Source of the DNA: Excoecaria cochinchinensis
Lineage: Eukaryota; Streptophyta; Magnoliopsida; Malpighiales; Euphorbiaceae
DNA: 64,000 bases
Assembly: GCA_947683425.1 (NCBI GenBank)
Contig: CANTUQ010000073.1
Coordinates: 7,164,501 to 7,228,500, forward strand
Direction: 5' to 3'
Under the pieces are notes generated by a model. It did no database searches, was not told where the DNA came from, and saw only the letters and a program-made list of their open reading frames with translations. Below, in pieces: positions 34,387 through 47,082 of this stretch. Positions within the stretch are counted from its first letter, which is position 1. The number at the start of each line of letters is the position of its first letter. The translations under genes and the position numbers were made by a program.

Positions 34387-35002
34387 CAGTGGCATAGCCA
34401 CCTTATGTTGAGTGGGCTCAATTGACCCCCCCCCACTAAATTATAAAAAAAAAAATTAAAATTACCCTTATAGTTTTAATTTTTTTTAAAAAATGACACC
34501 AGTTAATTATAAAAAAAATAAAAATCACTCCATGAATTTAATTTTTTTAAATTGACCCCACTAAATTTTTAAATGAGTTCCTTATTTTTTAGTGATAAAT
34601 TCCAAATTTGCCCTTAAATTGTTAAAAATAGTACATATTTACATCTAAAAATTTGCTTTTTTTTTAAAAAAAATTCTTAAGATATTAAAATGGTATAAAT
34701 TTGCTCTTATTCAATACTTTATGGGTCAAATATGGACCATTTCAATAATTTAAGATAAATGTGAACCATAATTTCATATTAGCCATCAATAAAAATATCC
34801 ATATTTGCCTTCATAAACATAAATGTATATAATTTTTAACATTTTAACACAATTAACAAAATAAATTAAAATAATAAATTTGTATCGATTTTAATATTTT
34901 GAAAAAAAAATTCGCACTTATTCATATTTTTATGTAAATGAATTTCTTATAAGTTGTTGTAATTTTTGACCCCACTGAACTGAATTCCTGCCTATGCCCC
35001 TG
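34387..35002 (+). mobile_element. hAT-like MITE copy A
   Basis: It starts cagtggcatagcc and ends gcctatgcccctg, short terminal inverted repeats of hAT type. It is 616 bp, AT-rich and without coding. Its left neighbour octamer is tgtgtagc and its right one ggaagagc; they do not match each other but match those of copy B crosswise. Homologous to 35,545-36,153 in inverted orientation. Confidence 0.82.
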
Positions 35003-35544
35003 GGAAGAGCAAGATGAAGGTTTGGAAAATTTCATGTTATTGCCTATTATATGATAAATTTGTTGTATTGGAATATGTATAATTGATTTGGGTTGAAATT
35101 ATTGTGAATTGAATCGAATTGATTGAATTTGGGGCATGATGAGTTTTAAGTAAAACTCTGCTCAAAGTTCGTCTGACCCTTAGTGTTCATTTCGGGCATA
35201 AGTGAAGTTATACAACTCCAAATTGCATGATTTTGGTAGGATTGGAAAATTAAGACGTAATTTTGCATGGCTTTAAGGGTCCCTAAAATGAACTTAAACT
35301 TAATTTAGGGGTTCAGCCACCCCAATGGGAATAGTCTGAATTGTTCAGCCCATATCTGGAGTTTTGGATGTTGTATTGACCTAAAATTTATGCCATGGGA
35401 ATGTTAACATATAGGAGAACAATTGTTTAAAAGGGCACTTTGCCTAAAAAGGGTGTTTATCCATCCTTTGGGAGTGTCCAAGGTAAGTGAAATCTATAAC
35501 CCTACTGAATTCTAGGTTTTCATGCAATAAAACGGGGCTACACG
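35003..35544. other. Inverted segment between the two hAT-like copies
   Basis: This 542-bp piece belongs to the surrounding solo LTR but points the opposite way. The related block at about 50,790-50,870 reads gatgaagg...ggtttgggaatttatgttatt; here gatgaaggtttgg...ttcatgttatt reads on the plus strand although the rest of this LTR is reversed. No gene. Confidence 0.75.
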
Positions 35545-36153
35545 CAAGGGCGTAACTAGGAATTCAGTTCAGTGGGGTCAAAAATTATAACAACTTATAA
35601 GAAATTTATTTATATAAAAATATGAATAAGTGTGAATTTTTTTTTTCAAAATATTAAAATCGATACAAATTTATTATTTTAATTTATTTTTTTAATGGTA
35701 TTAAAATATTAAAAATTATACACATTTATGTTTATGAAGGCAAATATGGACATTTTTATTGATGGCTAATGTGAAATTATGGTTTGCATTTATCTTAAAT
35801 TATTGAAATGGTCCATATTTGCCCTTAAAGTATTGAATAACAACAAATTTATACCATTTTAATATCTTGAGAATTTTTTTTAAAAAAGAAACAAATTTTT
35901 AGATGTAAATATGTACTATTTTTAATAATTTAAGGGCAAATTTGGAATTTATCACTAAAAAATAAGGAATTCATTTAAATATTTTAGTGGGGTCAATTTA
36001 AAAAAATTAATTTATAGAGTGATTTTTAATTTTTTTTTTTATAATTAAGTGGTATCATTTAAAAAAAAATAAAACTATAAGGGTAATTTTAAAATTTTTT
36101 ATAATTTAGTGGGGTCAATTGACCCCACTCAACATAAGGTGGGTACGCCACTG
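35545..36153 (-). mobile_element. hAT-like MITE copy B (inverted)
   Basis: A 609-bp inverted homologue of copy A, starting caagggcgtaac and ending gtacgccactg. Its neighbours are gctacacg (left) and gctcttcc (right), the complements of copy A's left (7 of 8 bases) and right (8 of 8) neighbours. Confidence 0.82.
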
Positions 36154-36840
36154 GCTCTTCCCTTAGCTACAATTTGCTCTTCTTTCAACCACCTTCTCTT
36201 TCCCTTTATCTCTAATAGCTTTATCTTCTACAAATCATACCATAAATCATCAAAACACAATATTTACAACAACCCTTAGACTCACGGTAGAGGAAGAAAG
36301 AAAAAGACATAACCATACTTACCCCTTTTTAACTCACAAAACACTTAGGTTACTTGCCTAGTTAGAGAGATATCAGAACAGAATTTTAATGGAGGATGGA
36401 AGGAAGAAGAAGAAGAAAAAGAAGAAGAAGAAGAAGATGGTAGCTTGTGAGAAGAAGAGGGAGCCGAATTCTTGGTCCCAATTCACTGTCCTTCATGGCT
36501 TTTAAAGCCATGCATATCTCTTCTCTCCTCCTTTAAATCTCATCCATCCAAATGCCAACTTGTGATTAGACTTCCATCAAATTCTCCTTCCAGTCCCTTG
36601 ACTCCTCATAAATCATGCATTAGCCACTTAATTAAATTAATTTCATGCATTAACATATTAAACTTCTCATTCCATGCATTTAAGTTCATAGAGGTTAAAT
36701 GACACTTTTAGTCCTGACTTTTCAATTAATTTCGGTTATGTCCCAAACACAAATACTTAACCAAATGCATGACTTAGGCCACCCTCATACCCCAATAGTG
36801 TTTAAAATGCCTAGAGTACAAGTCGGGGGCTTACAGTATA

Positions 36841-38920
36841 CCAACAAATAAATTTACTTTTTCCCTCAGTTTCTTGCAAACCAAATAAAAAAAGAGAAGG
36901 AAACTTAAGTTAAAAACATTGAGAGATTAACCAGTTTTGAATTTGATTTTGCCTATACTCAAGTTCTCCGATGTAGGGTGCTTGGTCGGCTAATGCTGAA
37001 CCAGTCTAAAAAAAAAGCTTATAGCCCATATGAAATAAAAAAAAAATGAAAAATTTCAAAAGAAAATGAAATAAAATTGAAGAGAGGTAATTAAGTGTTT
37101 GTTGAGAAAGAGAGAGGAGGTTAGTGAGAGAAAAAAGAATGGACTAGAAGAATGAACAATGATGGTAAAGGTTTGAAGAAAGGCAAGGTTTTTATTTCCC
37201 AATTATATTGAGTATTTGAATTGCTATTTTTTGGTATTGATATTAATAAATCAAATTTACAAATAATGGGTAAATTTTGATCTATTAAAAAAGTGCTGTT
37301 TTTAAAAACAAAAACTTAAAAATATTGTATGTTTAAAATTGAAAAAAGAAAAATTTATTTTTGAAAGAGAAAGGAAAAAAGTAGTATTTTTATGCCATTT
37401 CTTCTAAAATACAAACCTTATGGCATTTTTGTGTTAAATACTTGACTATTAAAGATATCTACTAACTACATAAGGACCCTTTAAGCTATGACTTGAAAAT
37501 TGAGGTCCTATTTTAAAATGCCTCTAATTTTAGTTAACTGTACAACCATTTTACTCCTAAAAGCCATTCCTTCAATTTCTCGTCATACTTTTTTTTTTTT
37601 AATTTTTTAACCTTAATTTAAAAGACTACTTTTGTTATCATCATTGGATGATGATAAATTCTAATTCCAATACAATAGGGGTATATCAATGCAAGTCAGC
37701 TGAAGACTGTGATTAATGAGTAGGTAGGTGGCTCAGGTCCACCTTTTGCCCAGTGGGAGGTAATGAGGCTAGTCTCCCCCCTGAATGAAGAAGTAGTGAG
37801 CCCCTTTCCTTCAACCCTTTATTTAGATTCTTTTTATTTTTGAATTCTTTATCCAATTTCTAAAAAAAAAAAATCTCTCTAGTAAAAGGCAATTCGTTGA
37901 TTTCAATCCCTTGCCATTTTCAGGTAGCTTTCCTACGCCTGTTCAGCTAGTGGAGCATTAGTCATAACTGAAATTCGTCAAAGAAAGAAAAAAGAAAGAA
38001 GAGTAAGAAAGGGAAGTTTTTTCTTTCTCCAAATAAAAGAACAAAGAAACCACTCAAAAATGAAAGTTAAATAAAGAAGTTTCAGTAAGAACTAGCATTA
38101 ACTTCTCCCCCCCTTTTCACTTGGGCTTTTCATTCTGTTTTATAGAACGACCCGAGAAAAAATATTAATAATAATTTATATAGAAAGGTGAGAACTTTCC
38201 CCAACATAAGAAAAAAGAATCCAGGATAACGACTTTCAAAAGATGAGTAAGGACAGGGAGGGGGAGGTTCTCAAAACCAAACGATACTAGAAGGAATATG
38301 GGAATTAGCACAATTCCTATTAGTGCTTTTGCCTCGAAGAGTCAACAAAGGGCAGCACTGTCTCTATCTTAGTCTCGGTTTAGCATCACCATATATTGAT
38401 CTGGAGAAAATTTGGTTTGGTTATCAAATCAAGGAGTTGCTCCTCCATGCTGTGGTTGTGGAGGTGGGGTTGCCGTCTCCCTTGATTTTTTGGGGAAGTA
38501 CCCCCAATTTTTATGGGCCTATCAAATCCTAAAAAATTAGGGAAGCGTGGTAGGGGAGGGTAGGGGCTGTCTAGTCGAGTGTGTCGATGGAAAGAGGAGG
38601 GGAGACAACTCAAATTCTAGTGCAAAAATAGAAAGAGTCATGCCACTCAAAGTTGAATTCTTCTAAGATCCATTGCTTGATTTTGCATGCTCTGCCCCAA
38701 AAATGCAGAGACTTGTGAGGGTAGATCTGAGTTGGATAGTTCAAAAAGTCATGATGGGAGCTGCAGGCTAAGTTAAATAAAATAATATATTGGTACAGAT
38801 GCAAAAATCTAATGCTTATAGATATCTGATCAAGGAAATTGTTGCATAAACCTCTAATAATCCATATGTCAATGGATGATCATAAAGAAAAGAAAAACCA
38901 TAAAACACATATGTACTTAT
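36841..38920. other. Unassigned sequence
   Basis: No gene, transposon end or long repeat could be supported. AT-rich at 37,000-37,650. The part at 37,680-38,620 has a more even base composition and could be organelle-derived, but no gene was recognised in it. Confidence 0.4.
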
Positions 38921-40552
38921 TGTTGGGTTTCCTCGGAATAATTAACATTAAACGCAGCGGAAAATTCGAAACCCGAAACAGGATCCAAGTATTTTCGATT
39001 GATTCAAAAAAGGAAGAGATAAAGATTAACTGACCTTTTGAACGAAATAACTCTTTAGATCGGACTGAAGACGCTGCCTTTACACGAACGTCCTCTATCG
39101 GTATCCACACGCACGAACAAATGCACAGTAGTCGCAGGGGTGCTAGCTCCCTTGAAAGCGAATGGATTTCTTTTTACTTTCTTTCTCAAGGAAGAAAAGC
39201 TGGCTCTGTTTTTTTTTCTTTCTTTCTCAAAGATGAAAACTGGCTCTGTTTTCTTTTCTTTCGTTTTACAAGGAAAAACGATTTTAGCCACACTAATCCT
39301 TGTTATTCTTAATAACGTGATTAGTGTTTCTCTTAGGGTTAAACTCTTTTTTTAACATATATCCCATATATAACTGTATATATATATTTCAAATCTTTTT
39401 CCTCTTAGGAAAAGATAAATGATGATATTATCTCTTAATTCAAAATTAAGATATAATATATATATATATATACATATATTTATATATATATATATATATT
39501 TATTTATTTATTATTCTAAATAATAAGAAATAATATATTAATACATATTATTATCTCATATTCAAAATAAGAGATATTTATATGTATAAATATATATATA
39601 TAAATATGTAATTTCGAAATTAAATATAAATACCTATATTTATATTTTATTCCGAAATAACCCAATAAAATCCATTCTGTTCATTTTGCTCTTGGTGTGT
39701 GACCCAATAGGTTTATATTATGTTGGCAGTGGGCCTAATCCCATAAAAGCCCACAAGTCATAATTGGTCTCTAGCAAGACATTATGACTACCCAAATAAT
39801 ATAAATATCGTTAGTCCGATTTTAACCTTGCAATAGAACATGTTATTATCCTTTTGTCACACGATATCTTGTTTGAACATAAGTCATGGTCCATGTCAAA
39901 CTTAAATTGTTCAAACATATAATTTCTCGATCACCAAGTAGACTGATAAATTCAAATGACATTGATCACACTATCAATTCATTTGAGCACGGCCATGCAT
40001 TTTACAGTCCTACTTATCGAGGGGCCCAATAGATATCTCTCTCATAAGAGAGGGACAAATTCCATCTTGATTATTCACTTTCCTCCTCATAATTCTCATT
40101 ATGTCCGATCATAAACTTTATAATTATCCTATTAAAGATAACGTTTGATTATGTCAAAACATAATGATCCTTATGTAGGAAACTATGATAACCTCAGGTC
40201 AAAGGATTCAATAATATATCTATTATAAGATCACTTATGACATTAACCCATGAAGTGATCTTATAGTGGGTCTATCCAGTACTTTGTTCTCTAGCAAGTA
40301 CATATAGATTTGATTTATATCAACATATATAATCATCCCATGATTATCAATGCAAATCTATACTAGTCTTAATTTATCTTTATGCCCTTTATTGATAAAT
40401 GACTAGGGACAACATGAATAACGTTGTTATTCATAAACATTACAATAATGTAACATGCCAATAATATCAATACGAAGAAAACCATTATATAAATGAAAAA
40501 GTAATGATTACATCAAGGTCCAAATGTTTGGCCTAGGGCATAACCACTAACA
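38921..40552 (-). mobile_element. Copia-type solo LTR, probably reverse orientation
   Basis: It starts tgttgggtttcc and ends accactaaca. Read on the minus strand it begins TGTTAGTGGTTATGCCC, a common start of plant copia LTRs, and ends ...GGAAACCCAACA. Neither a PBS nor a PPT adjoins, so it looks solo. No matching 5-bp duplication is seen (cttat against cagtt). TA-rich microsatellite runs fill 39,440-39,610. Confidence 0.55.
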
Positions 40553-40804
40553 CAGTTTTTATTGAATTTCATAACGTAATTAAGTTTCTTTATGTAACGT
40601 TTTGATGGGCTGTAATATTTTAGTGTGAGCAATAGTTTGCTGGCGATATAAGCATGTGATGGGTATATTTTTAGTGGTCTAGTTCTAAGAAATGTTATTA
40701 TTCTGTATTCTGTTAGTTTTTTCGTTTGGTAGCACCCTCCACTCACCATAGCACTTGCCTACCATTTCTTTCAGCATGCTACATGAGGGGTTTGGGGTGT
40801 TATA
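40553..40804 (+). repeat. LTR end fragment of the GGGGTGTTACA family
   Basis: The run gtagcaccctccactcacc, then tttctttcagcatgcta and ggggtgttata, matches the right end of the LTR-like element at 49,225-53,570 (53,500-53,570). The corresponding left end was not found. Confidence 0.6.
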
Positions 40805-41129
40805 TGTAATTTTCAAAAATTATCATAAGCAAAAAAATTGTAGTATAATTTCTAAGAAGACATGAAAAAAAATTGTAATTATCAATCTGTCTTGCTCATC
40901 AACAAAAGATAGATCAGTAAGCAAATCAACTAAAACATAGACTAACGTTACGTATATATAGATTCTTCAAGGACAAAGCAGCAGAAGAGGTGCTTATCAT
41001 AGACTTATAGATCAAACACAATTAGAAATATTGTTAATACACCAAACCAATACAGTAAAGCAATTAAGTTGACTTTAAGCCTATCATAGAATTTCTCATC
41101 AGAATCATACTTCATATTTAACCAAAGTT

Positions 41130-41700
41130 TAGAAATTTTAATAGCTGAAAACAACTCCACAGGAGTCAAAACTTCTTTCAAAATTCAATACATCATACTT
41201 AACCCTTTCCATTTTTTCCCGCATTCTTGGCCTTGTGCTATAATCATAACCATGGATTATCATTTTATCCAACACTTCTCCACACACCTTTAAGTATGCC
41301 ATAAGATATAACTCACCTGGTAATTCGACAAAGTTGAAAATTTTAGTTGTCTTGAGATGCAAAAGCAAGCATTCTGGCACAGACTCTGGCTGATGCCAAT
41401 AGAAACGATAAAAACCTTATCCACTGTCTTTAGGCACTACAAGTTCCTGAGCAGCAAATAAATCATGATTCCCAGGCACTCACAAAACTAAAAAGATTTT
41501 AAATATGAAATAAGGCTATATTGTAACTTACCTCAAGGAGAACAAGGACTTCAAGATTTGGAGAGCACTCAAGTAAGTTGGGTAACAAATCCCAATCATT
41601 TCTTACAATTGCCAAATCTTCAAGGACAGGGCAGCTAGAAAATAACCTATTCGCCAAGTCATCATCCATATATACAACACCAGCAAGTCATCTACTTTAA
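41130..41700 (-). pseudogene. F-box/FBD-LRR protein fragment
   Basis: Minus strand: an exon at about 41,690-41,533 reads LFSSCPVLEDLAI and LECSPNLEVL, typical of the leucine-rich region of plant F-box/LRR proteins, and ends at a donor GAG|GTAAGTT. A second exon (about 41,405-41,138) reads VPECLLLHLKT ... GEVLDKM, the FBD domain, ending at a stop. Such proteins are substrate receptors of SCF ubiquitin ligases, but the F-box itself and most repeats are absent. It lies inward of a CACTA end, as the reductase exons do at 27,630. Confidence 0.72.
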
Positions 41701-41889
41701 AGATTTTTGAGAAACATTTAAGACCCATGAATAGAAATAAATAATATCCTAAATCAAAGAGTCACCAAAGACATACTTCATACTGAAAACTAAAAATAAA
41801 AATCAAACCTTGCAAAAATAACGATGCATATAAATAAAAAAAAAAAGAAAAATATACAAGGAATATACACAACAAATCCAAAATTAATT

Positions 41890-42772
41890 AAATAAAAAAA
41901 GGAAAAAAATGAATTTGACCAAGTGGAAGGAATGAGTAGCGAGAGCTACATGAGACAAGCGGCGGGAACGGAGCAGGACGAGCGGTACGGGGCAAGAGTG
42001 CAGCCGCAAAAGAGACCGGCGACGTGCGAGGGAGGGAGGCAGCAAGCGAGGGAGATTGACAATGGCAAAGCGACGGCAGAATGGCGACCAACGAGAGCTT
42101 GCGATTGGCGAGGCCGACAGCAAAGTGAATCTACACCAGGCCAAGAGAAAAGGAGGGAATGAGAGAGAGAAAAAGGGGGGGAAGAAAGATGAGAGAAAAT
42201 GGGGGTTTTTTAATTTTTATATTGGACATTTAGCGATGGAAAATACTTATACTGTCACTAAAATTTACATTTACCAAAGGTATAAAAATTACTGTCGATA
42301 ATTATATATTTACAAATAAAATCTTCAATTATGTCAGTAAATCATATTTTTGCAATGGATAAAGAAATACCATCGCTAATATTTAGCGACGAAAATTTCT
42401 CCTTTGATCACAAAAAAAAAATAAATAAAAAATAAAATTACCGACAGATGTTCCTAACCGTTGGTAAAATTATAAAATACCGATGGAAACCAAATTTCCA
42501 TAGTTAATTTTCGTATTTGCCGACGAAAGTTATACAGTTTAGCAATGGAAAAAATATTTTCGTTGCTAAAATTTGTACTAAATTTTTTCGGGAATTATTG
42601 TCACCTAATTTTACGATGGTTATAAATTTTTGTCACAAAATTCTATCAAAAAAAACTAGCAGGAATATTTACCTCCATTTTTAGCGACGGAAAATTAATT
42701 ATGTTGGTATTTAACGACGAATTTTCTTTCTATCACTAAACTATCGTAACAATTCTGAATTTTCTTATAATG
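41890..42772. mobile_element. CACTA-like element, right end
   Basis: 42,220-42,772 is full of tagcgacg/cgtcgcta-type motifs and ends ttttcttataatg, a mutated TTTTCTTGTAGTG terminus. Inward lies a GC-rich segment (41,920-42,180) like the leader regions near the right ends of the other CACTA elements here. The left terminus was not found; the element may include the F-box fragment at 41,130-41,700. Confidence 0.6.
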
Positions 42773-43889
42773 TATTACTGAGCTAAAATTGAAACTATAA
42801 GCATTTTTAATCAATGATTAACAATGAGGAATCCTTGTTGGATTTTTCTTGTTTGCTTTTATCATTTTTTTTCTTTGTTATAGAGAGAAACAAGGTAAGT
42901 GAGACTATATAATTTGTAAGATGAAGTTAGCACTCTTGTTATCTTTGATTAAATGAAATTTTAAGGAATAGATGGAAGTTTGAACAATCTTGCCCTTCAA
43001 AATGATTTTGGAATATCTCTAGTTAATAGAAAAGAAGTTCCCTTTTAATGTGCAAATGGGAATTAAGATAAGATAGGTAATTGGATTTTAAAACTAAGAA
43101 AGTTTAGAATAGGAGTTTGTGTATAAAATAATAATTACCATTCATTAATTGCAATATGGTCAGCAAATAATAAATCAATGGTTTTATAAATGAGTAAGAG
43201 ATTATGCATAGTAAGAGCAATTGTTTCCATGTAAATCATGATCCTATATTAACCATGGTACAAGTTCATAGTCTATAGGTTTTTTAGTTTTCTACGTTAA
43301 TTTCATTTATGGTCATTGTATTTATACCATAATAATTTTGATAAAAAAATTATTGAATAAAAATATCTCAACTTTTGAAATAGTAGCAATAAAGTCACTT
43401 TCGTTAAAAGAAGATAAATTCGGTGTGGAGTGTTGATGTGGGCTTGGAATATTCTAAAAAATAACACGTGAAATCTTTCATAACATATTATATGGATGTT
43501 TTAAGTTGTCTTGTCAATGCTCCAACAATATATTCATGATTTTCCTACCAAAGTGACTTTAGTGGTAATGTTTTAAAAGTTGAGGTATTTTTTTGAAACA
43601 AAAATTTATTTTACGACCGAGTCATTGTTAGGGTGCAAATTAAGTGACCAAAAATGAAATTAAGTAAATTAAGTGACCAAAAAATAAAATTAACTTGGTT
43701 TCTCACTAATTTTGAAGCTTTTATAGTGATCTCATGACACTTGTTCATCAATTTTGTTTCTTACAGTTCAATGTGACTGCTTTAGCTTTGTTTTCATGAT
43801 TATATGAAGGGTTTTTTAAAAAATAATTTTATTTTAAAAAAAAAATTAGAAATATAAGGTTACACTAAAAATATATAGATTTTTAGGTT
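42773..43889. other. Unassigned AT-rich sequence
   Basis: No gene or transposon boundary could be supported. One short direct repeat (attaagtgaccaaaaa) occurs near 43,640-43,690. Confidence 0.4.
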
Positions 43890-44035
43890 TGTAAGGCCCT
43901 GACTTATATCCTAGTCGTCTTTGAACATATTTAGGGCATGAGAGTGGTCGAGTGTATTTAATTGGTCAAGTATATGTGTTAGGGACATAATCGATATTAA
44001 TTGAAAAGTTGAGGATAAAATAGTCATTTGATACC
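43890..44035 (+). repeat. LTR start fragment
   Basis: tgtaaggccctgactt... matches the complement of 36,835-36,690 (the start, in sense, of the reverse solo LTR at 30,451-36,835), including aattaattgaaaagt. It breaks off at 44,035, where a tgtaacaccc sequence begins. Confidence 0.55.
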
Positions 44036-44099
44036 TGTAACACCCTTATTCTATACGTATACTATTTACTTAACGATTACTGTGTGAAATGTAATCGTG

Positions 44100-45110
44100 G
44101 TAGATACAAACCGTCAAATAACCTTAATGGAATTACGGGTAAAGTGTACTTGATGGACGTATGGTATATGTTGATAATTCGTATTATATAATTGAAATTT
44201 TGATGTTATTTGCCCTTAGTAATAGTCTGGTAGTGAAATCTAGTTCAGGATATTGTTCGTTAGCCATAGGGATTCCACACCGCGGTCCGAGTCATGACAA
44301 CTCATTATCGATAGGCTAATGACGGTCTATCTCAGTGTATAGTGTATTAAGTGAACAGTGAATGCAGTGACAGTGTTGAGTGGCTCATTCGGGATCACTC
44401 TTTAATGTAGTCGAGCTTATATCAATGAGCCTAAGTTTAAAAATTTTGTTGTCCAAATCCGTAAATTTTTGCTGGCGAACGGACTAGGTTGGACGGGTAC
44501 TCAAGTCCATGAATAGGTCTAATCCTATTACACATATCTACTGTACTAATTTCACACCTACAAGCCTACATGGTATAGAGTGTGAGTGCAATCTCTAATT
44601 GGCATGTGTATGTTAGATAAGTATGCCCTAGAGTCCTAATCCCATATGTATTGAGGAAATAATTAATTAAGAGTTAATTAATAATTAATACTCTAACTTT
44701 TTAGAGTTTTAATCCTACTAAAGTTATGCTTTTAACTTGGAGTATAAAAGTAGAGTGGGATAAGGATAGAATAACTGAAATATAGAAAAATTAGAATTCT
44801 TTCTACTCTCTTTCGTCTGTCCCTGACTAGCCGAAATTTTCCTCTAGCCACAAGGAAAAATTCAGCAGCCCCATTGTTCATCTAATTGTTGGTTCATTCT
44901 TCTCTTTTCTCTGGTGTGGACAATTTGGAGGTATTTTAAAGTTCGATACTGTGGTTTGCGACAACCCGGTACGAAATAAAATCAACTGACCAACAAACCT
45001 CAAGGTGATTTTCTAAAATGTAATTTCATGGCAAAGATCTAAAATTAATTTGACTAAATTTTTAAATTTCGCATATGTCTGAGATTCATGTAACCTAATT
45101 AAATCCAACA
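44100..45110 (+). repeat. 5' LTR (3' part) of the copia element
   Basis: It ends taaatccaaca directly before the PBS. A promoter-like tataaaagtag lies at about 44,742. The left limit could not be set; sequence from 44,036 resembles another LTR family. Confidence 0.5.
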
Positions 45111-45122
45111 TGGTATCAAAGC
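45111..45122 (+). other. Primer binding site, initiator tRNA-Met type
   Basis: tggtatcaaagc differs by one base from TGGTATCAGAGC, the usual PBS of plant copia elements. Confidence 0.85.
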
Positions 45123-47082
45123 CTAGGTTTTTAGCCATGAAATTATAATATGTTAATTCTGCAAAATATTTTTTTATTTTTGAGTTATTTATTTCATTAA
45201 ATTTTTTTTTTTAAATTTTGATTTTGATATTCATGAATGTTAAATTGAGAAATAATGATTTCTTTAATTGTGTGATTAAAAAAAAGAAAAAAGGAGAAAA
45301 TTGATTTTTAGCTCCAGAGAAAAACTCTCTGCGTAAAAGAACAGTCTTTTGCGCGAGGAGGGGCTGCTCTACATTTAATTTAATTTTGATCCATGTAAAA
45401 ATTATTTTGATGATAATTTATGTTTTTAATATGTGATATTAAATCATAGGATCAAACAGAATTGAAATCGGTTAAGTTTTGCATGAAAATTGATTTACCG
45501 AAAAGTTCAATAAAATTGTGTTCTTCTTGTGTTCTTAATTAGTTCTTGGAAATAACGAATTTTGATCTTAATTAAGTTACATGAGATGTATAAATGTGTT
45601 TTTAATTAATTTGATTAATTTGGGCCCTAATTAAATTGGATTTAATTAGTAAGCTAAAATCAATTAATTGGCTTAATTGAGTCTACGGGCTTAATTTAAA
45701 TTAGCATATGATTTGGTGGGCCCAATGAGCTAATTTAAATTAAAATTACAAACCATAATTAAGTTTATTGATGGGTTTTAGGGGTTGGAATGGGCTTGGT
45801 ATATGCATGACCCAATCCCAAAACCCAAAATGGCCCAAATGCACAAAACTAGTTTGTGTTAACACATTATTAAAATTAATGGTGTGAATTTCGGCTTATC
45901 CATAATTTTGATCCAAATTGATTTTAATTAATTTAATATGGATAATTGATTAAATAATCAATCCAAAATCAATGGAATTGATAATTGAGATAAGAACATA
46001 TGCTGCAAAAGCTTTCCTTAAATGGATAGTTTCCAAAATGAAAATGGTCTCCTAATTTGAAAAGTTTCCTAAATTTGATCACACTAAGACAATAACTCAT
46101 AAATAGTTTCAAGAGATGAAACAAGTTAATTATTCCATGTATGGCTCTAACTTATGCATTAGAATTGTTTATAAGGGTGTATGTTTAGCATAATGGTAAG
46201 TTATGGACTAAAGCCCAATGTGATTGAGCATAGCTTGATTCGGTCCATGAGAACTTTTTTTTTTGGATATTTTTTCTAATTGTAATATCTCCAATTATTT
46301 TTCTTTGCATATTTTTCTAATTGTAATATGTAATTAGATTACATAGAATAAAATTAGAATAATAAAAGAAGATCACAAGCAATGGAGCGAAATGGGCTAA
46401 TAGAAGATTGAAGACTTTATAATAGTTCTTCCTTGTTTGATCATGCATACTGCCTAGTTTAGACCTTTTGATCTCCCTTTTGGCTCGGGTAGGTCAATGT
46501 AGTAAAGTCCATAACTAAGCTATAATTGTATGTTTTATATTTATGCGATAGATATAGGTAGCATACCAATGTATGCCAACCATGTATAATGAGACTTAAT
46601 TAACAAAAATCTCTCTAAATAATACTAAGATAAATTAGCCTTCCATTAATTGGAAGAGAACCAGAGTTATTTATAGTGTGGGCTGTTGACCAAAGTTAAG
46701 CCCACATTATATCGAATATGTTCAAATCTAATTAATGGGCCTTCTTAGCTAGTCCATTAGCTTGTTGACCAAAGTCAAGGCTAATGGACCTAGAAGCAGG
46801 ATTGGGGAATGTATATATGATGTGCATGTATCAAGAGTTGATAACCCAATGATCCAATAGTTATGTAGAGACACAATTAGTATAAAGATACCTACCTTTC
46901 AAGGATATGGAATTTGATTTATTGGCAAAAGTCAAGGTCAAATTTCATATCAAGGATTGAATATTAGCCCACTAAGAAAACCAATGGGTTTTCTTGGATC
47001 ACATAGTGAGGGCTATTGATTCGTAATAAAATAGTAGGAGTTAAATGGATTAATTAAAGACCTAATTAATGCATGCATATAC
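45123..47082 (+). other. Copia leader and unassigned sequence
   Basis: About 2 kb lies between PBS and gag, long for a copia leader. No coding domain or clear inserted element is recognised; 46,190-47,080 might be a further insertion, but no ends or duplication were found. Confidence 0.4.

Larger units (their letters stand above)
30451..36835 (-). mobile_element. Solo-LTR-like element, reverse orientation, with three nested insertions
   Basis: It starts tgtaacacccc and ends gggggcttaca; flanking pentamers are atata and gtata (one mismatch). Its interior matches the LTR-like element at 49,225-53,570 in reverse: 33,840-33,900 is the complement of the block at 52,340-52,400, and 33,470-33,510 of the block near 53,120-53,170. 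Nested inside are a Tat solo LTR (30,897-33,430) and two hAT-like copies (34,387-35,002 and 35,545-36,153). About 2.6 kb remains when they are removed. No coding domain is seen. Confidence 0.68.

Noticed and set aside
38921..40552. A firm 5-bp target duplication around the copia-type solo LTR
   Set aside because: The flanks read cttat and cagtt and do not match, so the boundaries are given with lower confidence.
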